A stretch of 18,788 bases of DNA, from NCBI GenBank assembly GCA_934234185.1, contig CAKQHO010000060.1:1-18788 (forward strand), in the 5' to 3' direction. Under the pieces are notes generated by a model, which did not search any database, was not told the DNA's origin, and saw nothing but the letters and a program-made list of their open reading frames with translations. This stretch comes from an uncultured Psychrobacillus sp. Its GTDB lineage: Bacteria; Bacillota; Bacilli; Bacillales_A; Planococcaceae. The position numbers and the translations under genes are program-made. Below are positions 1-7,306 of the stretch, one piece after another (the first letter of the stretch is position 1; each line of letters begins with the position of its first letter).

Positions 1-24
1 AAGGACTTTTAGGAGGGTGCCGTA

Positions 25-261
25 TTGGAGTTTGAAGCGTATTTAAAGCAAAAGCATTTATTAGCAACTAAAGAAAGAAAATTAAAGGAACTATCTATCG
101 ATCAGTATATAAATAGGCTAGAAAGTATGCGTAGAAATAATATTTATAATGAGGAAAAACAAATGGATTCTAACCTAGAACGGAAAATTCAAGAGCATTA
201 TAAAGATTGGAAAACATATAGAAAGACAATTGAGCATTACTTAGCTTCTAAAAACTTTTAG
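25..261 (+). CDS. small charged protein of unknown function (78 aa)
   Basis: I do not recognise this protein and give it no function. It starts at TTG, chosen because a textbook ribosome binding site (AGGAGGG, 11-17) sits 7 bases upstream. The product is 78 residues, very rich in Lys, Glu, Arg and Tyr, and looks fully helical. It has no signal peptide or membrane segment. The pattern of an N-terminal helix, then LSIDQYINRLESMRR and a C-terminal helix ending in HYLASKNF loosely resembles the SAM-like core-binding domain of tyrosine recombinases, but no catalytic domain follows. It ends 48 bases before the likely start of the nuclease-like gene at 310, on the same strand, so the two are probably co-transcribed. 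The true operon start lies outside the window. Confidence 0.6.
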   Translation: MEFEAYLKQKHLLATKERKLKELSIDQYINRLESMRRNNIYNEEKQMDSNLERKIQEHYKDWKTYRKTIEHYLASKNF

Positions 262-309
262 TTTTGTTTGGACAAAGTATCTGAGGATTTTAGTTGGAGG
301 CTCAGTCGT

Positions 310-1386
310 ATGAAAAATTTGAAAACAACAGCATTTAGATTATATCAATCGGATAACAGTAAATATAAATCCTCTTTTTTCGATTTAATACACGGGGATC
401 ATGAAACGAAACAAACAAAGGGGCTAGCTTATTTGTTTAATTTATCCCCTGAGTTTTTAAAAGCGTTACTATCCTTGAATAAAATTAATGAGCTTATTAA
501 GAACAGACTTACCCAAACTGAATATGGAGAGTTTTTAAGAAGTGATTTTTTAACTATTGATGCAGAGATGATGAGTACTGGCGAGGAAAAAATCAGACGA
601 GATATTACGCTTACATTTTTCTATAAAAGCAAAAAATCCCTTCTATTAGTTATAGAGGCTAAGAGTATAAAATCTTCTATTATCACGAATCTTGAAGACC
701 AAATGGAGAAATATGTTAATACTAACTATTTTCCACAGGATGTGCATGTACCTACACTTGCCGTAGCACTCACAAAATATAAACAAACATTTACAACGGA
801 TAAATTCATATCCCTTACATGGGTAGAAATTATTCACATTCTTCATCAGACACTTCAACAGAGTTTAGATACAACAAAATCTACTATTCTAACAGATTAC
901 TATCATTTCATCACAGGAGTGGATAAAGGTATGAGGTATTATGAGAGAGAAATTCTTTCTGTCCCGGCTGGTAAAACTTTTGAAGAGATAACCGAATATC
1001 ATATACATGCTTGTCCTGATACACCTTCATATAACTACAAAGATTCACTTTTCATCGCATTTCGTCAAAAAGGTGGGGGAGTTATGGATAAGCTGTACAA
1101 GGTTGAAGATACCCTAGTGCTACCGCCACATAACCTTTCCGTACTAGATGATATATCTAAAGGGAATCTTCCTTATAAAAAAAGACTATTAGAATACATG
1201 GATACACGGAAAAAAGGTCATGGATTCAAGAAAAATGATACGTATAGGTTTTATATTCTAGCTGAAGATGAACATATATTATTACCACATTTCCCCCGCC
1301 CAGAAAAAAACAATGCAGGGGGATGGTACTACACTCTGTCTGAAATGCTAAGTGGACGAGAGATAGTTAATACAGATTCAAAATAA
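310..1386 (+). CDS. putative PD-(D/E)XK nuclease-superfamily protein
   Basis: This is a 358-residue cytoplasmic protein of no family I can name. I chose ATG at 310 because TTGGAGG (294-300) lies 9 bases upstream; the frame stays open back to a TTG at 268, which has no ribosome binding site. Residues 95-135 fit a PD-(D/E)XK core: Asp98 in RRDIT on one strand, the doublet Glu116-Ala-Lys118 at the end of a hydrophobic strand (LLLVIEAK), then Gln131-x3-Tyr135 on the following helix, a pattern found in RecB-like nucleases. A later LTWVEIIHIL segment also fits that fold. The C-terminal third is not recognised. It follows a small helical protein and is unrelated to the sugar genes downstream. A role in restriction, defence or repair is possible but rests only on the motif. 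Confidence 0.7.
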   Translation: MKNLKTTAFRLYQSDNSKYKSSFFDLIHGDHETKQTKGLAYLFNLSPEFLKALLSLNKINELIKNRLTQTEYGEFLRSDFLTIDAEMMSTGEEKIRRDITLTFFYKSKKSLLLVIEAKSIKSSIITNLEDQMEKYVNTNYFPQDVHVPTLAVALTKYKQTFTTDKFISLTWVEIIHILHQTLQQSLDTTKSTILTDYYHFITGVDKGMRYYEREILSVPAGKTFEEITEYHIHACPDTPSYNYKDSLFIAFRQKGGGVMDKLYKVEDTLVLPPHNLSVLDDISKGNLPYKKRLLEYMDTRKKGHGFKKNDTYRFYILAEDEHILLPHFPRPEKNNAGGWYYTLSEMLSGREIVNTDSK

Positions 1387-1589
1387 TATTTTCCAAGAGA
1401 ATGAACAACACATAATGTTTGGACTTATATATATAGGTAGTAAGTTGAACTATGTATTTTATGAAATATTGCAATTACCTAAATAAATATAGAGCTACAA
1501 TAATAAAATGGCCTTTGCATAAGAAATAATTTAAATAAGAAAAGCTCAATAAGGTATTAACTTCATACAGAAAATAATCTTATTAAACT

Positions 1590-1621
1590 AAAAAAACCGA
1601 AATAGAAAAATTCTAAGTCGG
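1590..1621 (-). terminator. Rho-independent terminator of the 3-epimerase gene
   Basis: On the minus strand, just past the stop of the epimerase gene, arms at 1611-1621 and 1597-1607 pair in 9 of 11 positions around a 3-base loop, with a two-base internal mismatch. Seven consecutive T residues follow (minus strand, 1596 down to 1590). The stem is capped by CCGA/TCGG at its base. This is a classic intrinsic terminator for the minus-strand transcript. It could also act weakly on transcripts arriving from the nuclease-like gene. Confidence 0.8.
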
Positions 1622-1632
1622 CATTCTTAACA

Positions 1633-2502
1633 TTAGATTTCAAAGTGTCTTTTTACAAATTGAAGTGACTCCGCTAGCTCCTGATCTAATAATTCTTCGC
1701 TGGCGTTGTTACTTAAATCACGCCAGACTTTAATATCTTGTCCAACTTGTCCTCCCATTTTCACAAACGGTTCCATTACTACATAGTCTGAGTAGTTGAT
1801 GTCCCGGAGTGCTTGCCCAATAGCTTCCCAGTCTAATGAACCTTTACCAGGAACTTTACGGTTACCTTCTCCAATATGTAGATGTCCTAATTGGCTACCT
1901 GCAAGGAGAATTGCATTAGGTATAGAATCTTCTTCGATATTCATATGGAATGTATCTAGCATGACTTTAACGTTTGGTTTGCCTACTTCATTTATATAAT
2001 TGATGGCTTCTTGAGTATCGTTTAATAAAAATTGTTCAAAACGGTTTAATGTTTCAACTAGTAATGTAATGTTTAGTGGTTTCGCATACTCAGCAAGCTC
2101 TTTTAAACTATTAATAGAATTCTTTCGAATCTCTGATTTGTTAATTGCTTTTGAATAATCTGCTGGCCAGTATGAATAGATAGTCCCGCCTATTCGATCG
2201 ATCCCAGCTTTGTGACATTGATCAAGTACTTGCTTCATGAAGGAAATTCCTCTACTCCTTACTTCCGGGTCTTCAGAACTTACATCGAATTCTTTAGGAA
2301 TACCAATCCCTGCTGTAAGTTGGATATTTGCAGCTTTTGCTAACTTATTTAGGCTTAATAATTTTTCATCAGTTAAATGAATTAAGCCTAGAGCAGCCAC
2401 TTCTAGTATATCAAACCCAAGTTTCTTTACTTTTTCAATATAAGGCTCGAAATCAGTGTCCCATTCATTCTCCCAGTATGCAAAATATACTCCATATTTC
2501 AT
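1633..2502 (-). CDS. D-psicose/D-tagatose 3-epimerase family ketose epimerase
   Basis: This enzyme should interconvert ketohexoses by inverting C3 (for example D-fructose/D-psicose or D-tagatose/D-sorbose) in the cytoplasm. The 289-residue TIM barrel resembles Agrobacterium D-psicose 3-epimerase strongly, from the N-terminus (KYGVYFAYWENEW) through VKVMLDTFHMNIEEDS to VMEPFVKMGG. The four metal ligands fall at the same numbers as in that enzyme: Glu150, Asp183, His209 and Glu244. Glu156 and Arg215 are also kept. The start ATG has GGGGGAG upstream (2511-2517 on the plus strand, read as minus). It is a single-gene unit divergent from the GntR regulator and closed by its own terminator. Its place beside a hexitol/ketohexose cluster suggests it feeds epimeric ketoses into that pathway. 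The preferred substrate (psicose, tagatose or an L-ketose) cannot be read from sequence. Confidence 0.88.
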   Translation of the reverse strand: MKYGVYFAYWENEWDTDFEPYIEKVKKLGFDILEVAALGLIHLTDEKLLSLNKLAKAANIQLTAGIGIPKEFDVSSEDPEVRSRGISFMKQVLDQCHKAGIDRIGGTIYSYWPADYSKAINKSEIRKNSINSLKELAEYAKPLNITLLVETLNRFEQFLLNDTQEAINYINEVGKPNVKVMLDTFHMNIEEDSIPNAILLAGSQLGHLHIGEGNRKVPGKGSLDWEAIGQALRDINYSDYVVMEPFVKMGGQVGQDIKVWRDLSNNASEELLDQELAESLQFVKRHFEI

Positions 2503-2528
2503 TTTTCGTCTCCCCCATCAAAAATTCT

Positions 2529-2550
2529 AATGTTATTAGATAATGACATT
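2529..2550. promoter_or_regulatory. candidate operator in the epimerase/GntR intergenic region
   Basis: An inverted repeat AATGT (2529-2533) and ACATT (2546-2550) brackets a 12-base spacer. Its right end contains the 9-mer AATGACATT (2542-2550), a palindrome around its central A. The same 9-mer is the core of the 21-bp perfect palindrome in front of the ABC-transporter genes (10191-10199). The site touches the -35 of the rightward promoter. Binding by the adjacent GntR protein, giving autoregulation, is an inference. Confidence 0.4.
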
Positions 2551-2576
2551 GCGATATTACTACTTGATGATATAAT
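2549..2576 (+). promoter_or_regulatory. SigA-type promoter of the GntR-led operon
   Basis: TTGCGA (2549-2554) and a perfect TATAAT (2571-2576) are 16 bases apart. The -10 is extended by TG one base upstream (TGaTATAAT), which offsets the weaker -35. Transcription would start near 2583, leaving a leader of about 78 bases before the GntR start. The -10 overlaps by two bases the -10 of the opposing epimerase promoter. Confidence 0.6.
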
Positions 2577-2604
2577 CATAAATAAGTCTTAAACTTTTAG
2601 TCAA
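2575..2604 (-). promoter_or_regulatory. SigA-type promoter of the 3-epimerase gene
   Basis: Read on the minus strand, TTGACT (2604-2599) and TATGAT (2580-2575) are 18 bases apart, each matching consensus in five of six positions. The transcript would start near 2568 and give a leader of roughly 65 bases before the epimerase ATG. Its -10 overlaps the rightward -10, so polymerase probably cannot occupy both promoters at once. Confidence 0.6.
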
Positions 2605-2660
2605 GTCTGAATATTTTTACTGGCGTTGGCCTTTATATTTGAAGTGGAGTGAAAAAGATA

Positions 2661-3401
2661 ATGAAAAAATTGGATAAGTCTGTTCCAATTCCCCTTTATT
2701 TTCAACTGAAAGAACTGATTCTTCAACAAATTAAAGAGGGATTTTATAAAGTAGGAGATTCCATACCTACTGAGAAAGAGTTAAGTGACATTTATGACAT
2801 CAGCCGCACTACTGTAAGACAAGCAGTCACGGAACTTGTACAGGAGGGCTGGTTATACAGAGTTAAAAGTAAAGGTACTTTTGTAAGAGCACCTAAAATA
2901 GAGCAAAGTTTTATTCAGGCGCTTGGATCATTTAATGACCAGATACTTGAACTTGGTATGACACCTAGTACGGAGGTACTTGATTTTAAAGTAATGGAAG
3001 TGCCTAAGGAAGTTGCCATGCATTTAAATTTAGTAGAAGGTGAACAAGTGATTTATATTCATCGTAGACGCTTTGCAGACAGTGAGCCGATAGTGATGGT
3101 GGAGACGTATTTACCTTATAGAAAATGCGAGTTTGTCCTAGGCAGGGACTTTGTTAAGGAGTCTTTGTATCCAATATTGAGTGAATCGAATGAAACTAAA
3201 ATTTGTAAAATTAGGCGTTTTATCGAAGCTGTTGAAGCTGAACAGTATGATATGAAGAATTTAAATATGCCTAAAGGGAAAGCAATTCAACAATTTATTT
3301 CTATAGGCTTTAATTATAAAGATGAACCGATAGAATATTCGCTGGCCCGTTATAGAGGAGATAAAAATATATTTGAGATTGTTATTACTGCCACGAAATA
3401 A
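2661..3401 (+). CDS. GntR-family (HutC/UTRA type) transcriptional regulator
   Basis: This is probably the local repressor of the sugar cluster. The protein has an N-terminal winged helix (about residues 5-72) with the family signature PTEKELSDIYDISRTTVRQA. A C-terminal UTRA-type effector domain (about 90-240) follows, the kind that commonly binds sugar phosphates. I chose ATG at 2661, with GGAG at 2646-2649 eleven bases upstream, giving 246 residues. A GTG at 2649 would add four residues but overlaps that ribosome binding site. It is the first gene of the rightward operon, its stop overlapping the ribosome binding site of the first kinase. It is divergent from the epimerase. Likely operators are the AATGACATT-containing sites at 2529-2550 and 10185-10205. 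The inducer is unknown; a phosphorylated intermediate of the pathway is plausible. Confidence 0.9.
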   Translation: MKKLDKSVPIPLYFQLKELILQQIKEGFYKVGDSIPTEKELSDIYDISRTTVRQAVTELVQEGWLYRVKSKGTFVRAPKIEQSFIQALGSFNDQILELGMTPSTEVLDFKVMEVPKEVAMHLNLVEGEQVIYIHRRRFADSEPIVMVETYLPYRKCEFVLGRDFVKESLYPILSESNETKICKIRRFIEAVEAEQYDMKNLNMPKGKAIQQFISIGFNYKDEPIEYSLARYRGDKNIFEIVITATK

Positions 3402-3413
3402 GGGGGATATAAG

Positions 3414-4937
3414 ATGGCTACATATATTTTGGCTCATGACTTAGGCACGTCCGGTAACAAAGCATCAATATTCAGCGTGGATGGAGAGATGATAGGTAGT
3501 AGAATCTCACCGTATCCTACACATTATTTTAATGAAAAATGGGTGGAACAGAATCCAGAAGACTGGTGGTTTGCGGTATGTGATTCAACAAAGCGTTTGA
3601 TTAACGATACAGGAATAGATTCAAATGACATAGCTGTCGTTAGTTTCAGTGGGCAAATGATGGGGTGTTTAGTGGTTGATGAGCAAGGGAATCCTCTTCG
3701 CCCGTCCATTATTTGGGCAGATCAACGTGCAACTGTTCAATCAAAAGAACTAGAGAAAAAAATAACACAACAAGAGTTTTATCGTATAGTAGGACACCGT
3801 AATACACCTTCATATGGGATTCAGAAATTAATGTGGCTACGAGATAACGAGCCACATGTTTATAAAAAAACATATAAAGTGCTAAATGCGAAAGATTATA
3901 TCGTCTTAAAATTGACTGGTCAGTTCGTTACAGACTACTCAGATGGAAATGGAATGGGTTGTTTCGACCTGGAGAAATTAGAATGGTCCGACCGTATAAT
4001 TGAGGCTAGTGGCATTGATAAAGATAAATTGCCGCAATTACAACCCTCAACATATATGGCAGGGGTAGTGACTAACCAGGCATCTACAGAAACAGGTCTC
4101 GCAGTAGGCACAAAAGTAGTGATTGGTGCAGGTGATGGTGTAACAGCCAATATTGGTGCTGGTTCTGTGAGTGAAGGAAAAACATATTGTTCTCTGGGTA
4201 CTTCGGCTTGGGTAACAACGACATCTAAGAAACCAATTTTTGATCCAAACATGCGCACGGTGACATGGGCACATGCAATACCCGGCTACTATGCTCCGAA
4301 CGGTACAATGCAATATGCAGGCGGGTCATTTAACTGGATGAAGGAAACCATTGCCACTTCTGAGCAGTTTCAGGATGGTAAATCTGTCTATGATCAAATT
4401 AATGAGGAGATTGAGGGAACAGAGCCAGGCTCAAATGGCGTACTTTTCTTGCCTTATTTACTAGGAGAAAGAGCACCGCGCTGGGATTCAGCCTCAAAAG
4501 GTTCATATGTGGGAATTAAATCAGATACTACACGTGGTGAATTGCAGAGAAGTGTTTTAGAGGGTGTTACATACAATCTAGGAATCATCTACGATATTCT
4601 GAGTGAGCATATTGAAATTGATCGCTTGATGATTATTGGAGGTGGTGCCAAAAGCCAAGTATGGCGTCAAATTATTGCAGACGTTTTCCAAGTACCGGTT
4701 GAAGTACCGAATTATTTAGATGAGGCAGGGTCTATGGGAGCAGCCATAATTGGTGGAGTAGGCGTAGGACTATATAATAACTTTGATGTAATTGATCGCT
4801 TTATTCGAATTGAGCACTCGCAAGCGAATAATCCAAAGATGAAAGAATTGTATAAACAAGGGAAAGAAAAATTCAATGATTTTTACTATGCTCTTCATGG
4901 TGTTTATCAAAAGCATGCAGAAGAAGGAGTGAAATGA
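3414..4937 (+). CDS. FGGY-family carbohydrate/polyol kinase (first of two)
   Basis: This is an ATP-dependent sugar or polyol kinase, 507 residues, normal for FGGY kinases. The N-terminal ATPase lobe opens with HDLGTSGNK (Asp9). The likely catalytic base is Asp241 in GAGDG, close to the position in glycerol kinase and xylulokinase. The phosphate loop SLGTS (260-264) is canonical, and a second nucleotide-binding loop, GGGAKSQVW, begins at Gly409. IIWADQRA is typical of the xylulokinase branch. The start has AGGGGGA at 3401-3407, overlapping the GntR stop, so the two are co-translated. The aldolase starts two bases after this gene's stop codon. Because the pathway lacks a PTS but has a GatD-like dehydrogenase, this is a candidate to make galactitol 1-phosphate or another hexitol/ketose phosphate. 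Xylulokinase activity is the usual automatic label and is not proven here. Confidence 0.9.
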   Translation: MATYILAHDLGTSGNKASIFSVDGEMIGSRISPYPTHYFNEKWVEQNPEDWWFAVCDSTKRLINDTGIDSNDIAVVSFSGQMMGCLVVDEQGNPLRPSIIWADQRATVQSKELEKKITQQEFYRIVGHRNTPSYGIQKLMWLRDNEPHVYKKTYKVLNAKDYIVLKLTGQFVTDYSDGNGMGCFDLEKLEWSDRIIEASGIDKDKLPQLQPSTYMAGVVTNQASTETGLAVGTKVVIGAGDGVTANIGAGSVSEGKTYCSLGTSAWVTTTSKKPIFDPNMRTVTWAHAIPGYYAPNGTMQYAGGSFNWMKETIATSEQFQDGKSVYDQINEEIEGTEPGSNGVLFLPYLLGERAPRWDSASKGSYVGIKSDTTRGELQRSVLEGVTYNLGIIYDILSEHIEIDRLMIIGGGAKSQVWRQIIADVFQVPVEVPNYLDEAGSMGAAIIGGVGVGLYNNFDVIDRFIRIEHSQANNPKMKELYKQGKEKFNDFYYALHGVYQKHAEEGVK

Positions 4938-4938
4938 A

Positions 4939-5814
4939 ATGCCTTTAATTACAGGTGATGCGATTTTAATGCACGCGCAGAAAAATGGTTATGCAGTTTG
5001 TGCCTTTAATATAGAAAACATGGAAATGGTTCAGGCTGTTGTCGAAGCGGCAGAGGAGAAAAAATCCCCCGTTATTATTCAAACTTCAGCTAACACAGTG
5101 AAATATGCTTCTTTAGAAATGTTTTATGCGATGGTTAAAGCTGCTGTGGAAAAAAGCTCCATCCCGGTAGCACTTCATCTAGATCATGGTGATAGCAAAG
5201 AGCTTGCTTTAAAAGCTGTCCGTGCTGGCTATACATCAGTAATGATTGACGCTTCTAAAAATTTGTTTGAGGAGAATATTCATATAACCACTCAAGTAGT
5301 TGATATATGTAAACCAATTGGAGTATCAGTTGAGTCAGAATTAGGCACGGTTGGTGGAAAGCCGGGAGATATTGAATATGGTGCAGATGGATATACAAAA
5401 GTAGAGGAAGCAATAGAGTTTGTTGAGCGCACGGGTATTTCTTCGTTAGCTGTAGCTATTGGTACGGTCCATGGGGTCTATAAAGGTAAGCCAAATTTGG
5501 ATATTGAATTACTAAAAAAGTTGAGAAGTAAAGTAATTGTACCACTTGTTTTACATGGTGCCTCGGGACTTTCCGAGGAGGATGTAAAAAAATGTGTGAA
5601 ATTCGGAATAAGTAAAATAAACTATGCTACGGAACTTCGTATTGCTTTCTCAGATTCAGTAAAAGAGTATGTTACTTCCCATGATAAGATTATCGATCCA
5701 AAGTTGTTTACAAAGTATGCACGTGAGACGGTTAAACAAGTTGTGATGGAAAAAATGGACATCTGTGGAAGCAGTAATCAAGTTGCTCAAGCAATATGGC
5801 GGAATTCACAGTGA
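4939..5814 (+). CDS. class II ketose-bisphosphate aldolase (tagatose/fructose-bisphosphate type)
   Basis: This zinc-dependent aldolase should cleave a ketose 1,6-bisphosphate to dihydroxyacetone phosphate and glyceraldehyde 3-phosphate. It is 291 residues, the size of GatY, KbaY and IolJ. Catalytic Asp82 and zinc ligand His83 lie in HLDHG. The other zinc ligands are His178 in GTVHGVY and His206 in LHGASG. The DHAP-binding stretch KINYATELR follows. Asp82 and His83 have the E. coli GatY/KbaY numbering. AAGGAG precedes the ATG, and the start follows the kinase stop almost directly. Lying in one block with a GatD-like dehydrogenase and a PfkB kinase, its most likely substrate is tagatose 1,6-bisphosphate. 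No GatZ/KbaZ partner, which stabilises the enterobacterial enzymes, is present. Fructose 1,6-bisphosphate or a deoxy-sugar acid phosphate (IolJ-like) are alternatives. Confidence 0.88.
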   Translation: MPLITGDAILMHAQKNGYAVCAFNIENMEMVQAVVEAAEEKKSPVIIQTSANTVKYASLEMFYAMVKAAVEKSSIPVALHLDHGDSKELALKAVRAGYTSVMIDASKNLFEENIHITTQVVDICKPIGVSVESELGTVGGKPGDIEYGADGYTKVEEAIEFVERTGISSLAVAIGTVHGVYKGKPNLDIELLKKLRSKVIVPLVLHGASGLSEEDVKKCVKFGISKINYATELRIAFSDSVKEYVTSHDKIIDPKLFTKYARETVKQVVMEKMDICGSSNQVAQAIWRNSQ

Positions 5815-7295
5815 AAAAGTATTTACTAGGTATTGATATTGGTACATCCTCTTGTAAAGTGGCGATTTTTAGCAAAGAAGGAAACGCAATTATCCAGCAT
5901 TCTTCTGAATACCCTCTTTATTACCCAAAAGAAGGTTGGGTAGAACAGGATGCAGATGAGTGGTGGAGTTCTATTGTCAGCTCTATACGTTACTGCTTAC
6001 ATAACTCTGAGGTTAACTCCGAAGAAATTGCAGGTATAGGTATAGCTGGACAAGGTTGGTCAGCAATACCTGTTGATAGGGATGGAAATAGTCTACGTAA
6101 AACTCCCATTTGGCTGGATGTAAGGGCTAGGGGAGTCATAAAAGAATATGAAACTCAAGTGAACGTGGAGGAGATTTTTGCTTTATCAGGGAATGCTTGG
6201 TCAGCATCTTATACAACACCTAAACTCCTCTGGTACAAAAAGTATGAACCGGAATTGTTTGAAAAGACCTATAAATTCCTACAGAGTAACAGTTTTATCG
6301 CTCTAAAGCTGACAGGTGTTTTTACTTCAGATCGCAGTCAGAATTATGGTTTACATTTTTATAATCCGATTACATATACCTATAATGAGCAAATGGCTAA
6401 AAAGTTTGGTATTCCACTTGAAAAATTTCCACCAATCTATGAATGTCATGAAGTAATTGGAACTGTCACTGAAGAAGCAGCTAAATTAACTAATCTCAGT
6501 GTAGGGACACCAGTTGTTGCCGGAGGACTAGATGCAGCCTGTGGAACTCTTGGAGCCGGAGTAGTTAATGTTAATCAAACGCAACTTCAGGGAGGTCAGG
6601 CTGGTGGTGTGAGTATTTGTCTCGATAAACCTAAAACGCATGCACAACTTATTTTTTCGCCACATGTTATTCCAGAAAGATGGCTCCTTCAGGGAGGGAC
6701 CGTGGGAGGAGGGGGTGCCCTACGATGGTTTAAGCAAGAGTTTGGTGGAATACAGAGTTTTGATGAATTTACAAAACTTGCAGAAAAAGTAAAACCTGGC
6801 TCAGAAGGTGTATTATTTCTTCCATACCTTTCAGGAGAAAGGAGTCCTTTATGGAATCCGAAAGCTAATGGTCTTTTTTATGGTTTGAGCTTTGATAAAA
6901 CTAAGGGACATTTCGTGCGCGCAGTACTAGAGGGTGTCGCGTTTTCAGTTTATCATAATTTACTTATAGCAGAAGAAGCGGGTGTTCCAATTCAAGAACT
7001 AGATATTCATGCTATGGGTGGAGCAGCTAATAGCGAGTTATGGATTCAGATATATGCAGATGTAACAGGATGTCCAATTCGGGTTCCGAGCTCCGATACA
7101 GCAACGGCCTTGGGAGCAGCTCTTCTTGCAGGGGTTGGCATTGGAATGTATAACAACTTTGAAGAGGTAGTTGAGCAAACTATTAGTATACGTAGAGAAC
7201 ATTGGCCAAATAAAGAAAATACTGAAATTTACAAGAAAGCAATGAATCAATATCTTAAGCTTTCTAATGTTATGGATGAACAGATATACAGTTAG
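5811..7295 (+). CDS. FGGY-family carbohydrate kinase (second, with altered phosphate loop)
   Basis: This is a second FGGY kinase, 494 residues from the GTG at 5811. I chose GTG because GGCGGA lies about 7 bases upstream, GTGA overlaps the aldolase stop in the usual coupling pattern, and Asp9 (GIDIGTSS) and Asp241 (GGLDAACG) then align with the first kinase. ATG at 5796 is in frame but has no ribosome binding site. The C-terminal nucleotide loop GGAANSELW starts at Gly403. Unlike the first kinase, the loop normally reading GTS is GGQAGG (261-266). The two kinases are thus diverged paralogues rather than a recent duplication, and probably differ in substrate. GAGGAWF-like glycerol-kinase features are absent, and the protein reads as a xylulokinase-branch member. 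Substrate unknown; ketohexose or hexitol is inferred from context. Confidence 0.88.
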   Translation: MKKYLLGIDIGTSSCKVAIFSKEGNAIIQHSSEYPLYYPKEGWVEQDADEWWSSIVSSIRYCLHNSEVNSEEIAGIGIAGQGWSAIPVDRDGNSLRKTPIWLDVRARGVIKEYETQVNVEEIFALSGNAWSASYTTPKLLWYKKYEPELFEKTYKFLQSNSFIALKLTGVFTSDRSQNYGLHFYNPITYTYNEQMAKKFGIPLEKFPPIYECHEVIGTVTEEAAKLTNLSVGTPVVAGGLDAACGTLGAGVVNVNQTQLQGGQAGGVSICLDKPKTHAQLIFSPHVIPERWLLQGGTVGGGGALRWFKQEFGGIQSFDEFTKLAEKVKPGSEGVLFLPYLSGERSPLWNPKANGLFYGLSFDKTKGHFVRAVLEGVAFSVYHNLLIAEEAGVPIQELDIHAMGGAANSELWIQIYADVTGCPIRVPSSDTATALGAALLAGVGIGMYNNFEEVVEQTISIRREHWPNKENTEIYKKAMNQYLKLSNVMDEQIYS

Positions 7296-7306
7296 GAGGA
7301 AAATAT

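Noticed and set aside
1387..1589. AT-rich gap with a short TA run, checked for promoters and small genes
   Set aside because: No ribosome binding site with a usable frame, no convincing promoter and no strong hairpin other than the listed terminator next to it.
3935..4313. Two overlapping minus-strand open frames of 107 and 88 codons
   Set aside because: Both lie inside the first FGGY kinase gene, show no domain and are antisense shadows.
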